Positions 7,128 through 15,506 of a stretch of 42,606 bases of DNA are shown here, piece after piece (positions within the stretch are counted from its first letter, which is position 1; each line of letters opens with the position of its first letter). Below the pieces are notes generated by a model. That model was not told the origin of the DNA and did not search any database. It saw only the letters and a program-made list of their open reading frames with translations. This stretch comes from an uncultured Mucilaginibacter sp. GTDB taxonomy: Bacteria > Bacteroidota > Bacteroidia > Sphingobacteriales > Sphingobacteriaceae. Where the stretch lies: contig CAIWRU010000070.1 of the NCBI GenBank assembly GCA_903915155.1, forward strand, positions 1 through 42,606, given 5' to 3'. Position numbers and translations under genes: made by a program.

Positions 7128-9929
7128 TCAATCTGCGCTAACAGTCGACATTTTTTGTGTCGTTTTATTTATTTTTTCCTTTAATTCGGTACTTACCGGC
7201 GATTCAAACGCCTTGGCAATAATGTGTGTTTGCTGCGCGGCGTGCTGTTTAGCGAAACCGGTGGCAGTGCTGCTGCCTTCCAAACGCGATATTACATCTA
7301 AATTCAGCACATCGCCCTTACGGAACTTGCGGCACATGTACGGCCAGGCACCCATGTTCTCAGGTTCTTCCTGTACCCATGTAAATTCTTTTGCCTTGCT
7401 GTATTTAGCTTTTAGTTTAGCCATTTGCTGTATAGGCGTAGGATATAATTGCTCAATACGCACTATAGCTACATCCTTACGCTCATCGGCAAGTTGTTTT
7501 TCCTGCAGGTCGTAATATATTTTACCTGAGCAGAATAATACGCGTTTCACTTTTTTGGCATCGGCGTAGCTATCGTCAATCACTTCCTGGAATTTCCCTT
7601 CGGTAAATTCAATCAACGGCGATACGCATTTAGGGCTGCGGAGCAGGCTCTTTGGCGTAAATATGATCAGTGGCTTGCGGAAGTCGCGGTATATTTGCCT
7701 GCGCAGTACGTGGAAGAAGTTTGCTGGTGTGGTGCAATTGGCCACTTGTATATTGTTATCGGCACAAAGCTCCATGAAACGCTCGATACGTGCCGATGAA
7801 TGTTCAGGTCCCTGCCCTTCATAACCATGCGGCAATAACATTACCAACCCATTACCACGCTGCCATTTCGTTTCGGCGCTGGCTATATACTGGTCCACAA
7901 TAATTTGTGCACCGTTAACAAAATCGCCAAACTGGGCTTCCCATATAGTTAAGGCATTGGGTTGTGCCAACGCATAACCATATTCAAAACCTAAAACGCC
8001 ATATTCCGACAGTAAGGAGTTGTAGATGCTGAATTTAGCTTCGGTACCCAATTCATCAAGCGGGGTGTATTCATGCTCTGAATCGGCCAGCGTTAATACC
8101 GCATGGCGATGCGAGAAGGTACCACGTTTAACATCCTCACCGCTTAACCTGACAGGGTGACCATCTTTTAATAAAGTACCGTAAGCCAGCAGCTCGCCCA
8201 TAGCCCAATCGAATACATGGCTTTTGTTCACCATGGCGTTCCGATCCTGGAAAAGCTTCTCAATCTTCTTGAAAAATTCCTTATCCTTTGGCAATAAAGT
8301 TATCGCCTCACCAACGCTCAGCAGTTCTTCTTTTGAAACTGCGGTATCGGTTTTGGCTATTGTTTCCTTTTCGGTTGCAATATGCAGCCCCTGCCATGCG
8401 CCTTCAAACATCGCTATCTTGTCGGTAAAGCGTTCTTCTGATTTCGATTCATCAAGCTGATGCTGCATCAGGTCGCGGAATTTCTTTTCAGTAGCCTTAG
8501 CTGTGGCATCATCAATGCTGCCTTCGGCTAACAATTTATCTAAATAAACTTTACGCGGGTTATCATGCGCGTCGATAGCTTTGTATAATACCGGCTGGGT
8601 GAATTTAGGCTCATCGGCCTCATTGTGCCCGTAGCGGCGGTAGCATAAAATATCTATAAATACATCGCTGTGGAAAACCTGGCGGAATTCCATAGCCAGG
8701 TTTATAACATAAGTCACTGCTTCAACATCATCGCCGTTTACGTGGAATACGGGCGACAATACCGTTTTGGCAACATCGGTACAATAAGTACTTGAGCGCG
8801 CGTCGAGGTAATTAGTGGTAAAGCCTATTTGGTTGTTAATTACCAGGTGAATGGTGCCGCCGGTGCTATAACCGTCGAGCTTTTCCATTTGCAGCACCTC
8901 GTAAACTATGCCCTGGCCAGCAACTGAAGCATCGCCATGTATCATTATCGGGGCAATTTTTGAGTGGTCGCCGCCGTATTTAAAATCAATTTTTGAACGT
9001 GTAAGCCCTTCAACAACCGGGTCTACTGCTTCTAAGTGTGATGGATTAGGGCACAGGCTAAGGTGTACTTTTTTGCCATCGGTGGTAGCTACGTCGGTTG
9101 AATAGCCTAAGTGGTATTTAACATCACCGCTGAAAGCTGAATCCTCTTCATAATTTTTGCCCTGGAACTCAAAGAAGATCTCTTTGTAGGTTTTTTCCAT
9201 GATGTTGGCCAGCACATTTAAGCGACCGCGATGGGCCATGCCTATAATATATTCCTGGATACCTAAGGTTGAACCTTTTTGTATAACCGAATCAAGCGCG
9301 GGGATAATAGCTTCAGCTCCTTCGAGCGAGAAACGTTTTTGCCCTAAAAATTTTGTACCCAAAAAGTTCTCGAAAATTACCGCCTCGCTTAGTTTTTCGA
9401 ACATCATTTTCTTTTGCTCAACACTAAACGAAGGGGTGTTGCGGGTGCTCTCCATACGGTCCTTAAACCACTTTAGTTTTATGGGGTTCCGCAGATAACG
9501 GTATTCAACACCTATCGTACGGCAATAAGTATCTTCAAGCACTTTGCGTATGTCGCGCAATGTGGCGGGGCCCATGCCTAACTCAACACCGGCATTAAAT
9601 ACGGTGTCCATATCTGCGTCGCTCAATCCAAAAGTTTCCAGTTCTTTACCGGGGAAATACTGGCGGCGTTCGCGCACGGGGTTGGTGGTAGCAAACAGGT
9701 GCCCGCGCGAACGGTACCCGTCTATCATATTCAAAACGTGTATCTCTTTTAAAAAGTGATCAGGCGTTTCAGTACTTACGGCAGCAGCTTCAGAGCTACG
9801 GCCAAAATCAAAACCTTCAAAGAATTTTTGCCATCCAAAATCAACAGATGAGGGGTCCTGTTTGTATGTTTCGTATAGGGAGTCAATAAAGGCTGCGTTC
9901 CCGCTATTTATATAATTTAGGCGATCCAT
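7128..9929 (-). CDS. sucA: 2-oxoglutarate dehydrogenase E1 component
   Basis: The protein is the thiamine-diphosphate-dependent E1 that decarboxylates 2-oxoglutarate and succinylates the E2 lipoyl group. The start at ATG 9929 gives MDRLNYINSGNAAFIDSLYE and 933 residues, the usual length. An upstream TTG at 9956 would add nine residues but lies in the -7 promoter box, so I reject it. Recognisable stretches are the N-terminal helix region that docks other subunits, MAHRGRLNVLANIMEKTYKE, HGDASVAGQG and INNQIGFTT of the cofactor domain, YRRYGHNEADEP, and LLPHGYEGQGPEHSSAR in the transketolase-like domain. It is first in the sucA-sucB operon; no lipoamide dehydrogenase gene is adjacent. Confidence 0.96.
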   Translation of the reverse strand: MDRLNYINSGNAAFIDSLYETYKQDPSSVDFGWQKFFEGFDFGRSSEAAAVSTETPDHFLKEIHVLNMIDGYRSRGHLFATTNPVRERRQYFPGKELETFGLSDADMDTVFNAGVELGMGPATLRDIRKVLEDTYCRTIGVEYRYLRNPIKLKWFKDRMESTRNTPSFSVEQKKMMFEKLSEAVIFENFLGTKFLGQKRFSLEGAEAIIPALDSVIQKGSTLGIQEYIIGMAHRGRLNVLANIMEKTYKEIFFEFQGKNYEEDSAFSGDVKYHLGYSTDVATTDGKKVHLSLCPNPSHLEAVDPVVEGLTRSKIDFKYGGDHSKIAPIMIHGDASVAGQGIVYEVLQMEKLDGYSTGGTIHLVINNQIGFTTNYLDARSSTYCTDVAKTVLSPVFHVNGDDVEAVTYVINLAMEFRQVFHSDVFIDILCYRRYGHNEADEPKFTQPVLYKAIDAHDNPRKVYLDKLLAEGSIDDATAKATEKKFRDLMQHQLDESKSEERFTDKIAMFEGAWQGLHIATEKETIAKTDTAVSKEELLSVGEAITLLPKDKEFFKKIEKLFQDRNAMVNKSHVFDWAMGELLAYGTLLKDGHPVRLSGEDVKRGTFSHRHAVLTLADSEHEYTPLDELGTEAKFSIYNSLLSEYGVLGFEYGYALAQPNALTIWEAQFGDFVNGAQIIVDQYIASAETKWQRGNGLVMLLPHGYEGQGPEHSSARIERFMELCADNNIQVANCTTPANFFHVLRRQIYRDFRKPLIIFTPKSLLRSPKCVSPLIEFTEGKFQEVIDDSYADAKKVKRVLFCSGKIYYDLQEKQLADERKDVAIVRIEQLYPTPIQQMAKLKAKYSKAKEFTWVQEEPENMGAWPYMCRKFRKGDVLNLDVISRLEGSSTATGFAKQHAAQQTHIIAKAFESPVSTELKEKINKTTQKMSTVSAD

Positions 9930-9953
9930 GTAAAACCAATCTTTAAAACGGTA

Positions 9954-9961
9954 CAAAAGTA
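9954..9961 (-). promoter_or_regulatory. -7 box of sucA-sucB
   Basis: The minus strand reads TACTTTTG, a full match to TAnnTTTG, 24 bp upstream of the sucA ATG. A TTTG lies 14 bp further upstream, closer than the usual 19-21 bp. The box overlaps the alternative TTG start and so decides the true start. Confidence 0.6.
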
Positions 9962-10040
9962 AGCATAACGCCTTACAAACTTTGAAATTAATTTGTAAAA
10001 CATTTTGGTATATCGACTATAATACGGCGCAGGGGTTTAT

Positions 10041-10214
10041 ATGTTCTGTAATTTTTACAGTATTTTGATGTCGCAGGAAAATAGCCGCAAATTAATGCAT
10101 CAGCTTATGCAAAAAATCCTTTGCGTAGCCGAAGCCTTCTATCAGCACTGGAAGCAGGCCGATAATAACGGTGAATTCTTCAAAGTAGTTTATTTTGGGT
10201 TAGTGATTGTATAA
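10041..10214 (+). CDS. Possible small ORF (57 aa)
   Basis: ATG at 10041 opens 57 codons ending at TAA 10212-10214; an internal ATG at 10068 (MSQENSRKLMHQLMQKILCV) would give 48. The peptide has an amphipathic helix-like middle (LMQKILCVAEAFYQHW) and a hydrophobic tail, VVYFGLVIV. No family is recognised and no good promoter was seen. It sits in the gap between sucA and the cryptochrome gene, so it might be a real small gene, a remnant, or chance. Confidence 0.25.
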   Translation: MFCNFYSILMSQENSRKLMHQLMQKILCVAEAFYQHWKQADNNGEFFKVVYFGLVIV

Positions 10215-10280
10215 CTACAGACAATACAAAGTACAAAAAGCTACTTAGAACCTGTTTGAAATCTCCCTGCAAGGTTTTCA

Positions 10281-10411
10281 ATTGCCGTTTGGCTTTAGCC
10301 AACGGAACTTATAAATTGAAAAGACAGGCTTCAGCCAAATATGAGGCGTACTTTTGGCTAAAGCCGCATATTATGCCTGTAAGTATCCGTTGGCTAAAGC
10401 CGAACGGCAAT
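10281..10411. repeat. 131-bp palindromic repeat element
   Basis: Arms 10281-10311 and 10380-10411 are reverse complements with one mismatch and one extra base. Between them lie two more copies of the word GGCTnnAGCC or close variants (about 10328-10337 and 10355-10364), so the word occurs four times in mirror order. The whole can fold as one long nested hairpin. It looks like an intergenic repeat of the REP/MITE kind. It lies just behind the cryptochrome stop, and with the small ORF it accounts for the gene-poor stretch 9930-10441. Confidence 0.75.
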
Positions 10412-10441
10412 ATTACACCTATAATAAATACTGATCTTTTA

Positions 10442-11767
10442 TTATAGCGAAGTGATGTGCAGGTATTTTTCGTCAACATTCTTTAATTCAGGCAACCAGG
10501 TATCAATAAAATCGCCTTTCATTTCGGCTTCGGTGGGTTGTTTGACTAAGTTAAAGTAGCGGCTGTCGCGCGGGTCGCTGTTTATGCCCGCTATGAAGGC
10601 CCAGTTGCCCCAATTGCTTGCGGGCGAGTAGTCGATCAGCTTTTCTTCGAAATATTTGGCACCTTTCATCCAGTCGGCCTTAAGATTTGCCACCAGGTAC
10701 ACCGCAACTATTTGCCGGCTGTAATTATTGATATAGCCGGTGGCATTCAACTCATGCATAATGGCATCAACCAATGGTATGCCGGTATCGCCGTTTTTCC
10801 ATTTTTCAAAAAGCTCATCCTGGTTAGCGGCGAGTTCTGGTTGTTCTTCATCATTACTTTGGGCAATGAATTTTTGCCCGTGCTTTTTAAACATGAACCT
10901 GAAATAATCGCGCCATAGCAGTTCCAATATCAGCGGGTTGTTGTTGTTAACGTTGCCCTCGTGCTTCATCACCTCCCAGTAAATATGCCTTAATGATATA
11001 CAGCCCAATGCCACCCACGGCGAAAGTTTTGAGGCGATGCTCGCAGGGCCTTGTTTAACAACTTTCTGCTGATCGGCCTTATCGATATTTATAAAGTACT
11101 GTTGCAATTGTTTTAATGCCTCGGTTTCGCCGCCAATGAAGCGGATTGTGGCGCGGGGATCGTCGACTGGTTCATCCAAACCTAATTGTTGCAGGGTTGG
11201 TAGCTCGCCGGCATCGGTAATAACCGGCGTACTTATTTCACCGGGGGTATCAATGCAAGGGCGTACATTGCTGTCGCGCTCAATTTTCTTTTTAAAGGTG
11301 GCAAAGCTGTCGGGTATATCTTTTATGGGGAAGGGAAGGTCTTCTTTATGGTAAAGCGTATGGCCTATAAAATGTTTAAGATTCAGCTTTATTTTCCATA
11401 AAGCGGCTTCAACCTGTTCGGATATATCAGTTTCTTCATGCGCTACTTCGCGGTGATGGTACACCTCGTTCACATGATATTCTTCGGCAAGCAGTGGTAA
11501 TATTTCAGCGGGATGACCCGTGCGGATGATGAGCTCGGCACCATGGGCACGGAGGTTTTTGCGGAGGTCGGCGACTGATTCCAGTAAAAAACGCGCCCTG
11601 AAATTACCTGTCTTAGGTTCGCCGGTAGTTGTTTTGGTAAAATAGAACGGGTCGAAACAATACACGGGTAATACTTTATCGGCCTTACGGATAGCTTCTA
11701 ACAGTATTTCGTTATCGTGTATACGCAGATCATTTCTAAACCAAACCAGGATAGTTATTTCGCTCAT
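10442..11767 (-). CDS. DASH-type cryptochrome / photolyase
   Basis: The start at ATG 11767 gives MSEITILVWFRNDLRIHDNE and 441 residues; a longer frame to 11851 adds residues unlike the family and is rejected. The N-terminal alpha/beta antenna domain (about 1-130) leads to the FAD-binding helical domain, with SPWVALGCISLRHIY, ELLWRDYFRF, and ATGYINNYSRQIVAVYL. Features that favour the DASH subfamily over class I CPD photolyase are HHREVAHEETDIS, FPIKDIPDSFATFKKKIE, and the C-terminal WGNWAFIAGINSDPRDSRYF. DASH proteins bind FAD and usually a folate, and repair cyclobutane dimers mainly in single-stranded DNA. A second photolyase lies at 17880. Confidence 0.88.
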   Translation of the reverse strand: MSEITILVWFRNDLRIHDNEILLEAIRKADKVLPVYCFDPFYFTKTTTGEPKTGNFRARFLLESVADLRKNLRAHGAELIIRTGHPAEILPLLAEEYHVNEVYHHREVAHEETDISEQVEAALWKIKLNLKHFIGHTLYHKEDLPFPIKDIPDSFATFKKKIERDSNVRPCIDTPGEISTPVITDAGELPTLQQLGLDEPVDDPRATIRFIGGETEALKQLQQYFINIDKADQQKVVKQGPASIASKLSPWVALGCISLRHIYWEVMKHEGNVNNNNPLILELLWRDYFRFMFKKHGQKFIAQSNDEEQPELAANQDELFEKWKNGDTGIPLVDAIMHELNATGYINNYSRQIVAVYLVANLKADWMKGAKYFEEKLIDYSPASNWGNWAFIAGINSDPRDSRYFNLVKQPTEAEMKGDFIDTWLPELKNVDEKYLHITSL

Positions 11768-12009
11768 TTTACAGGAGACCTCAGCAAATAGTAGTGTACA
11801 AAAATTGCAAATTTTTATATCTTTTTCATATTTAGGCAAATTATTTGACATCGACTAAACATTTCGGTGTAATTGTAATTAATTATCACGGGCTGGTGTG
11901 TCGGATGGGTAGTGATAACATATTTAGTCATCAGCCGTTTAATTATAGATAAGCATGACAATCTATCTGCTAATAAAATCCGTAAATTTATACTGAAATT
12001 TAAAACAGC

Positions 12010-12663
12010 ATGGCAACTATCGAAAGCATACAAAAGGCATATATTGATTTTGTGCTCACCCAGGGCGAGCAGCCTAAATCGGTATATATTTTCGCCAAAA
12101 AAAATAAAATGACCGAAGCTGAATTTTACCAGTTCTTTGGTTCGTTTGATGCGTTGGAACAGGGCATTTGGTCGGGTTTCGCCCAAAAAACTTTGAACGA
12201 GGTGCAAGGGCAGGAAGTTTATGCGCAGTACTCTGCCCGCGAAAAGGCGCTATCATTCTTCTACGCTTTTTTTGAGCTGTTAAAGGGCAGCCGCAGTTTT
12301 GCCGTTTACAGCGTTAAAAAGCAGCCTAAAAGTTTTACAACCCCGTTTGTTTTTGAGGGGCTGAAAAATTCATTTGAAGCTTTCGCAACCCAGATCATTA
12401 ACGAAGGTATTGAGACAGCCGAATTATCAGACCGTAAATTCTTTTCGAAACGGTACAAGGACGCGCTTTGGGTGCAATTTGTATTCGTGCTGAATTTTTG
12501 GATAAACGATAGCTCGGCAGGGTTTGAGAAAACCGATGAGGCCATTGAAAAAGGCGTTAATGTAACGTTCGATCTTTTCCAGCGTTCGCCGATAGATAAC
12601 TTGTTTGAATACGGCAAGTTTTTGGCGAAGAATGGTGGGATGCCGGAGAAAATGGGTTTTTAA
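12010..12663 (+). CDS. TetR-fold protein, probable regulator
   Basis: The 217-residue protein has a TetR-like helix-turn-helix in its first 60 residues (PKSVYIFAKKNKMTEAEFYQFFGSFDALEQGIW), then an all-helical ligand or dimer domain ending in an acidic/basic tail. Length and layout match TetR/AcrR regulators. It is divergent from the cryptochrome gene, which it might control from the 242-bp shared gap; TAAATTTA at 11983-11990 is one mismatch from a -7 box. It is followed by a HAD phosphatase and an ABC1/UbiB kinase. COQ9, which works with the UbiB relative COQ8 in eukaryotes, has a TetR fold, so a role as partner of the kinase rather than as DNA binder is possible but is inference. Confidence 0.75.
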   Translation: MATIESIQKAYIDFVLTQGEQPKSVYIFAKKNKMTEAEFYQFFGSFDALEQGIWSGFAQKTLNEVQGQEVYAQYSAREKALSFFYAFFELLKGSRSFAVYSVKKQPKSFTTPFVFEGLKNSFEAFATQIINEGIETAELSDRKFFSKRYKDALWVQFVFVLNFWINDSSAGFEKTDEAIEKGVNVTFDLFQRSPIDNLFEYGKFLAKNGGMPEKMGF

Positions 12664-12814
12664 ACAAGCCCCACCCAACCCTCCCCGGTAGGGAGGGCTT
12701 AAAAATTACCAATTCAACCAAAATCAAAAAAGTCTCCTCTACCGGGGGAGATTATTCGCAAACATTTAATTTTCAGCGGAGCTCATGAAGGCTTCGCCGT
12801 TTAGAGGGGGCTAA
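12664..12814. repeat. C/G-rich hairpin repeats between TetR-like and HAD genes
   Basis: The gap holds CCCTCCCCGGTAGGGAGGG near 12690-12708 and CTCCTCTACCGGGGGAG near 12734-12750, each self-complementary, and AGAGGGGGCTAA next to the HAD start. Similar C/G-rich words occur at 35371-35468 and 36247-36305, so this is one of a dispersed class. Confidence 0.55.
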
Positions 12815-13474
12815 TTGAAAAACTTTACCGCAATTTTTGATATGGATGGTACCCTGGTGGATAATACCCCGTATCATTTCAAATCGTGGCAGCACTTGTT
12901 TAAGAAATATAACATGGGCGAATTATCCGTAGAGACCTATAAAAAGGAAATAAGCGGCGTGCCGATAATTGAAACGTTACGCCAGCTATTTGGCGATAAA
13001 TATGATGAAGACAGCTTAAAAGGCCTGTTGGATGAAAAAGAAGCTTATTACCGCGAAATATACGCGCCATTTTTAAGGCCAATAAACGGTCTGGAGAATT
13101 TTTTAACGGAACTGAAGGATGCCGGTATAAAAATGGCCATGGCGTCATCGGCAACTGTTGGCGATATTGATTTTATACTTGACAGGATACCCATAAGGCA
13201 GGATTTTGAGGTGATAATCGACGGCAGCCGGGTAAGCAAGGGCAAGCCCAATCCGCAGATATTTTTAAAAGCCGCCGCCGACCTGCATGCCAATCCTGCT
13301 GATTGCGTGGTTTTTGAAGACTCGCTGGCAGGAATTAAAGCCGCGAACGCAGCCGGCATGAAAGTGGTAGGTATTACAACCGGCCACCCGGCGGCCGACT
13401 TGCAACCGAGCAACCTGGTAATAGACGATTATGCAACACTGACGGTACAAAAACTGGCCGCATTATTTTTTTAG
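12815..13474 (+). CDS. HAD-family phosphatase, beta-phosphoglucomutase-like
   Basis: The 219-residue protein carries the HAD motifs: I, FDMDGTLVDN with nucleophile D9 and acid D11; II, MAMASSA; III, K in SRVSKGKPNPQIF; IV, CVVFEDSLAGIKAANAAG. The helical cap between motifs I and II is of the beta-phosphoglucomutase type. It would remove or move phosphate on a small sugar phosphate or similar metabolite; the substrate is not clear. The start is a TTG at 12815, since no ATG or GTG lies in a suitable place and the protein must begin just before the FDMDGT strand. The stop codon lies in an inverted repeat that continues towards the kinase gene. Confidence 0.88.
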   Translation: MKNFTAIFDMDGTLVDNTPYHFKSWQHLFKKYNMGELSVETYKKEISGVPIIETLRQLFGDKYDEDSLKGLLDEKEAYYREIYAPFLRPINGLENFLTELKDAGIKMAMASSATVGDIDFILDRIPIRQDFEVIIDGSRVSKGKPNPQIFLKAAADLHANPADCVVFEDSLAGIKAANAAGMKVVGITTGHPAADLQPSNLVIDDYATLTVQKLAALFF

Positions 13475-13552
13475 TTCATGGTTGATCGTTAATAGATCAT
13501 AGTAAAAGTTAACAGCTATGAGCCATTAAATTCTACCATGAACCATGAACTA
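13472..13552. repeat. Word-type inverted repeat after the HAD gene
   Basis: TAGTTCATGGTT at 13472-13483 (its first three bases are the HAD stop codon) is matched exactly by AACCATGAACTA at 13541-13552. Further copies of the words CCATGAAC and ACTATGAAC fill the right side up to the next start. Confidence 0.55.
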
Positions 13553-13569
13553 CTAACTATGAACTAAAA

Positions 13570-14892
13570 ATGGATACACCGAAAGAACAAAATAGCATAC
13601 CAACCAGCAAAGTACAGCGATCATCGAAATTTGTGAAGACCGGCTTTAAAATAGGGGGCAACTACATTAAGCATTACTCCAAGAAACTGTTCAACCCCGA
13701 TATGGACAAAAGCGAGCTGAACGAGGATAATGCTTCCGATATTTATGAGTCATTAAGCGAACTGAAAGGCAGTGCCCTGAAGGTTGCCCAAATGCTCAGT
13801 ATGGATAAGAACCTGCTGCCGCAGGCTTACGTGGATAAGTTTTCGCAATCGCAATACAACGCGCCGCCGCTTTCGGGGCCGCTTATTGTGCAAACGTTTA
13901 AAAAATACTTTGGCAAAACGCCAGATAAGATATACGATAAGTTCAACATCCGTTCATCCAACGCAGCCTCGATAGGGCAGGTGCATGAAGCGGAGCTTGG
14001 CGGCAAGAAACTGGCGGTTAAAATTCAATACCCCGGTGTGGGCGATTCCATTTCATCCGACCTAAAACTGGTTAAACCATTCGCTTTCCGTTTGCTTGGC
14101 ATGAGCGAAAAGGAACTGGATGTGTACATGAAAGAAGTGGAAGAACGTTTACTGGAAGAAACAGATTACGAACTGGAGATACGCCGTTCCATCGAATTTT
14201 CAAATGCCTGCGCCAATTTGGATAATGTAGTGTTCCCGAAATATTATCCCGAACTATCCAGCAAACGCATTATTACCATGGACTGGCTTGAGGGATTGCA
14301 CCTGCGAGAGTTTTTGAATACTAATCCATCGCAGGAATTGCGCAATACTATAGGCCAGGCGTTATGGGATTTCTATAATTTCCAGCAGCATGAATTGCGT
14401 GCTGTACATGCCGACCCGCATCCCGGTAATTTTATGATAACACCTGACGGCAAACTGGGCGTAATTGATTTTGGTTGTATAAAGGAAATGCCCGAAGATT
14501 TTTATTCGCCTTTCTTCTCGCTTACCTCAACCAATTTGCTGGATAATAAGGAAGAAACCATTAAGGCCTTTCGCCTGCTGGAAATGATCCACCCAAATGA
14601 CACCCCGGCGCAGGTGGAGTTTTATTACACGCAGTATAAGCAAATGATCAGCTTGTTTGCCATGCCTTATATTGACAATAGTTTTGATTTTGGCGAAACC
14701 AAATTTTTTGATGAACTGTACAGCTTCGGCGAGAAAATTGCAAAAATGCCCGAGTTTAAACAGGCGCGTGGCGTGAAGCACTTTATCTACGTTAACCGCA
14801 CCAATTTTGGCCTGTACAATATTTTACATGAGTTGAAGGCGAAGGTGAAAACGGATACATTTAAACCGCATGTGGTTGGAGAGTTTGTATGA
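13570..14892 (+). CDS. ABC1/UbiB/ADCK-family atypical kinase
   Basis: This 440-residue protein belongs to the ABC1 (AarF/UbiB/COQ8) family of atypical kinase or ATPase proteins linked to quinone and lipid metabolism. Motifs in order: ALKVAQMLS at residues 69-77, where the family KxGQ motif is K71-V-A-Q74; the Ala-rich loop NAASIGQVHEAE; KIQYPGV, with the ATP-binding lysine; LEEETDYELE; the catalytic loop HADPHPGNF; and VIDFG as metal-binding DFG. No membrane helices are evident. The Gly to Ala change in KxGQ is unusual against the classic motif. Bacteroidota normally make menaquinone, so a role in its synthesis or in lipid handling is a guess. It follows the TetR-like and HAD genes in the same direction. 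Confidence 0.9.
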   Translation: MDTPKEQNSIPTSKVQRSSKFVKTGFKIGGNYIKHYSKKLFNPDMDKSELNEDNASDIYESLSELKGSALKVAQMLSMDKNLLPQAYVDKFSQSQYNAPPLSGPLIVQTFKKYFGKTPDKIYDKFNIRSSNAASIGQVHEAELGGKKLAVKIQYPGVGDSISSDLKLVKPFAFRLLGMSEKELDVYMKEVEERLLEETDYELEIRRSIEFSNACANLDNVVFPKYYPELSSKRIITMDWLEGLHLREFLNTNPSQELRNTIGQALWDFYNFQQHELRAVHADPHPGNFMITPDGKLGVIDFGCIKEMPEDFYSPFFSLTSTNLLDNKEETIKAFRLLEMIHPNDTPAQVEFYYTQYKQMISLFAMPYIDNSFDFGETKFFDELYSFGEKIAKMPEFKQARGVKHFIYVNRTNFGLYNILHELKAKVKTDTFKPHVVGEFV

Positions 14893-14920
14893 TATTACGG
14901 GTTGTAGTTTAAAAATAAGT

Positions 14921-15070
14921 TATGCCCTGTAAGGGCTATACCTTTGTAGAAAAAGATAGAAATAACATTGCCTCGTCAGAGGCTACCCAATTCGCAAAGG
15001 GTAGCCTCTGACGAGGCAAAACACAATATTAATTTTTTTTCTACAAAGTGGTAGCCCCGCTGGGGCAATC
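14921..15070. repeat. Three-layer foldback element
   Basis: A perfect 21-bp inverted repeat (14968-14988 and 14999-15019) forms the tip. A 13-bp pair, CTTTGTAGAAAAA (14942-14954) with TTTTTCTACAAAG (15036-15048), forms the next layer. The outer ends, TGCCCTGTAAGGGCTAT (from 14922) and GTAGCCCCGCTGGGGCAA (to about 15068), are also related as reverse complements. The element fills most of the gap between the kinase and Dabb genes and looks like a MITE-type or REP-type repeat. Confidence 0.75.
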
Positions 15071-15129
15071 TTTAACTCGAGTTAACGCTATGAAAATTTA
15101 ATTTTAAAGAAGATATAAATTAAAAAACC

Positions 15130-15441
15130 ATGCTTTTAAAAAATACATTCGTTCACCACGTCCACTTTTGGCTGAAAGATAAAGCCGATAAAGCAAAGCT
15201 TATTGAAGGCTTATATTCGCTTGTGCCGATAAAAACCATCCGAGATATCCATATTGGTGTGCCTGCCGATACCAACCGCGATGTTATCGACCGTTCGTAT
15301 GATCTGTCGCTGTTGATATTGTTTGATGACAAGGCCGCGCAGGATGCCTACCAGGATGATCCTATCCACCTGCTGTTTGTCGACAATTATGCAAAGCCCC
15401 TTGCCGCGAAAGTGGTGGTACAGGATAGCGTGAACGTTTAA
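15130..15441 (+). CDS. Dabb-family stress-responsive A/B barrel protein
   Basis: The 103-residue protein matches the Dabb (dimeric alpha/beta barrel) family: an N-terminal strand FVHHVHFWLKD, a helix (AKLIEGLYSLV), the strand IRDIHIGVPAD, and YDLSLLILFDDKAAQDAYQDDPIH, ending in a strand VVVQDS. These small cytosolic proteins form dimers; some are enzymes, many have no known role and respond to stress. The start follows a foldback repeat, so it probably has its own promoter, though I see no clear -7 box. The SDR genes follow in the same direction after 65 bp. Confidence 0.85.
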   Translation: MLLKNTFVHHVHFWLKDKADKAKLIEGLYSLVPIKTIRDIHIGVPADTNRDVIDRSYDLSLLILFDDKAAQDAYQDDPIHLLFVDNYAKPLAAKVVVQDSVNV

Positions 15442-15506
15442 ATTTCCTTTATACTCTTATTAGGAATAGGTTTGAAACACCTTGTCCGTTAGTTTGTTGC
15501 AACAAC

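Noticed and set aside
9930-9956. N-terminal extension of sucA from a TTG at 9956
   Set aside because: The TTG lies in the -7 box and the family begins at the ATG at 9929.
10020-10035. ACTATAATAC as a sigma-70 type -10 box
   Set aside because: Bacteroidota use a different promoter form, and the downstream ORF is itself doubtful.
11768-11851. 28-residue extension of the cryptochrome
   Set aside because: The extra sequence is unlike the family, and MSEITILVWFRNDLR at 11767 is the normal start.
11815-12207. 130-codon minus-strand ORF over the TetR-like gene start
   Set aside because: It overlaps a clear plus-strand gene and its promoter region, and its protein has no recognisable features.
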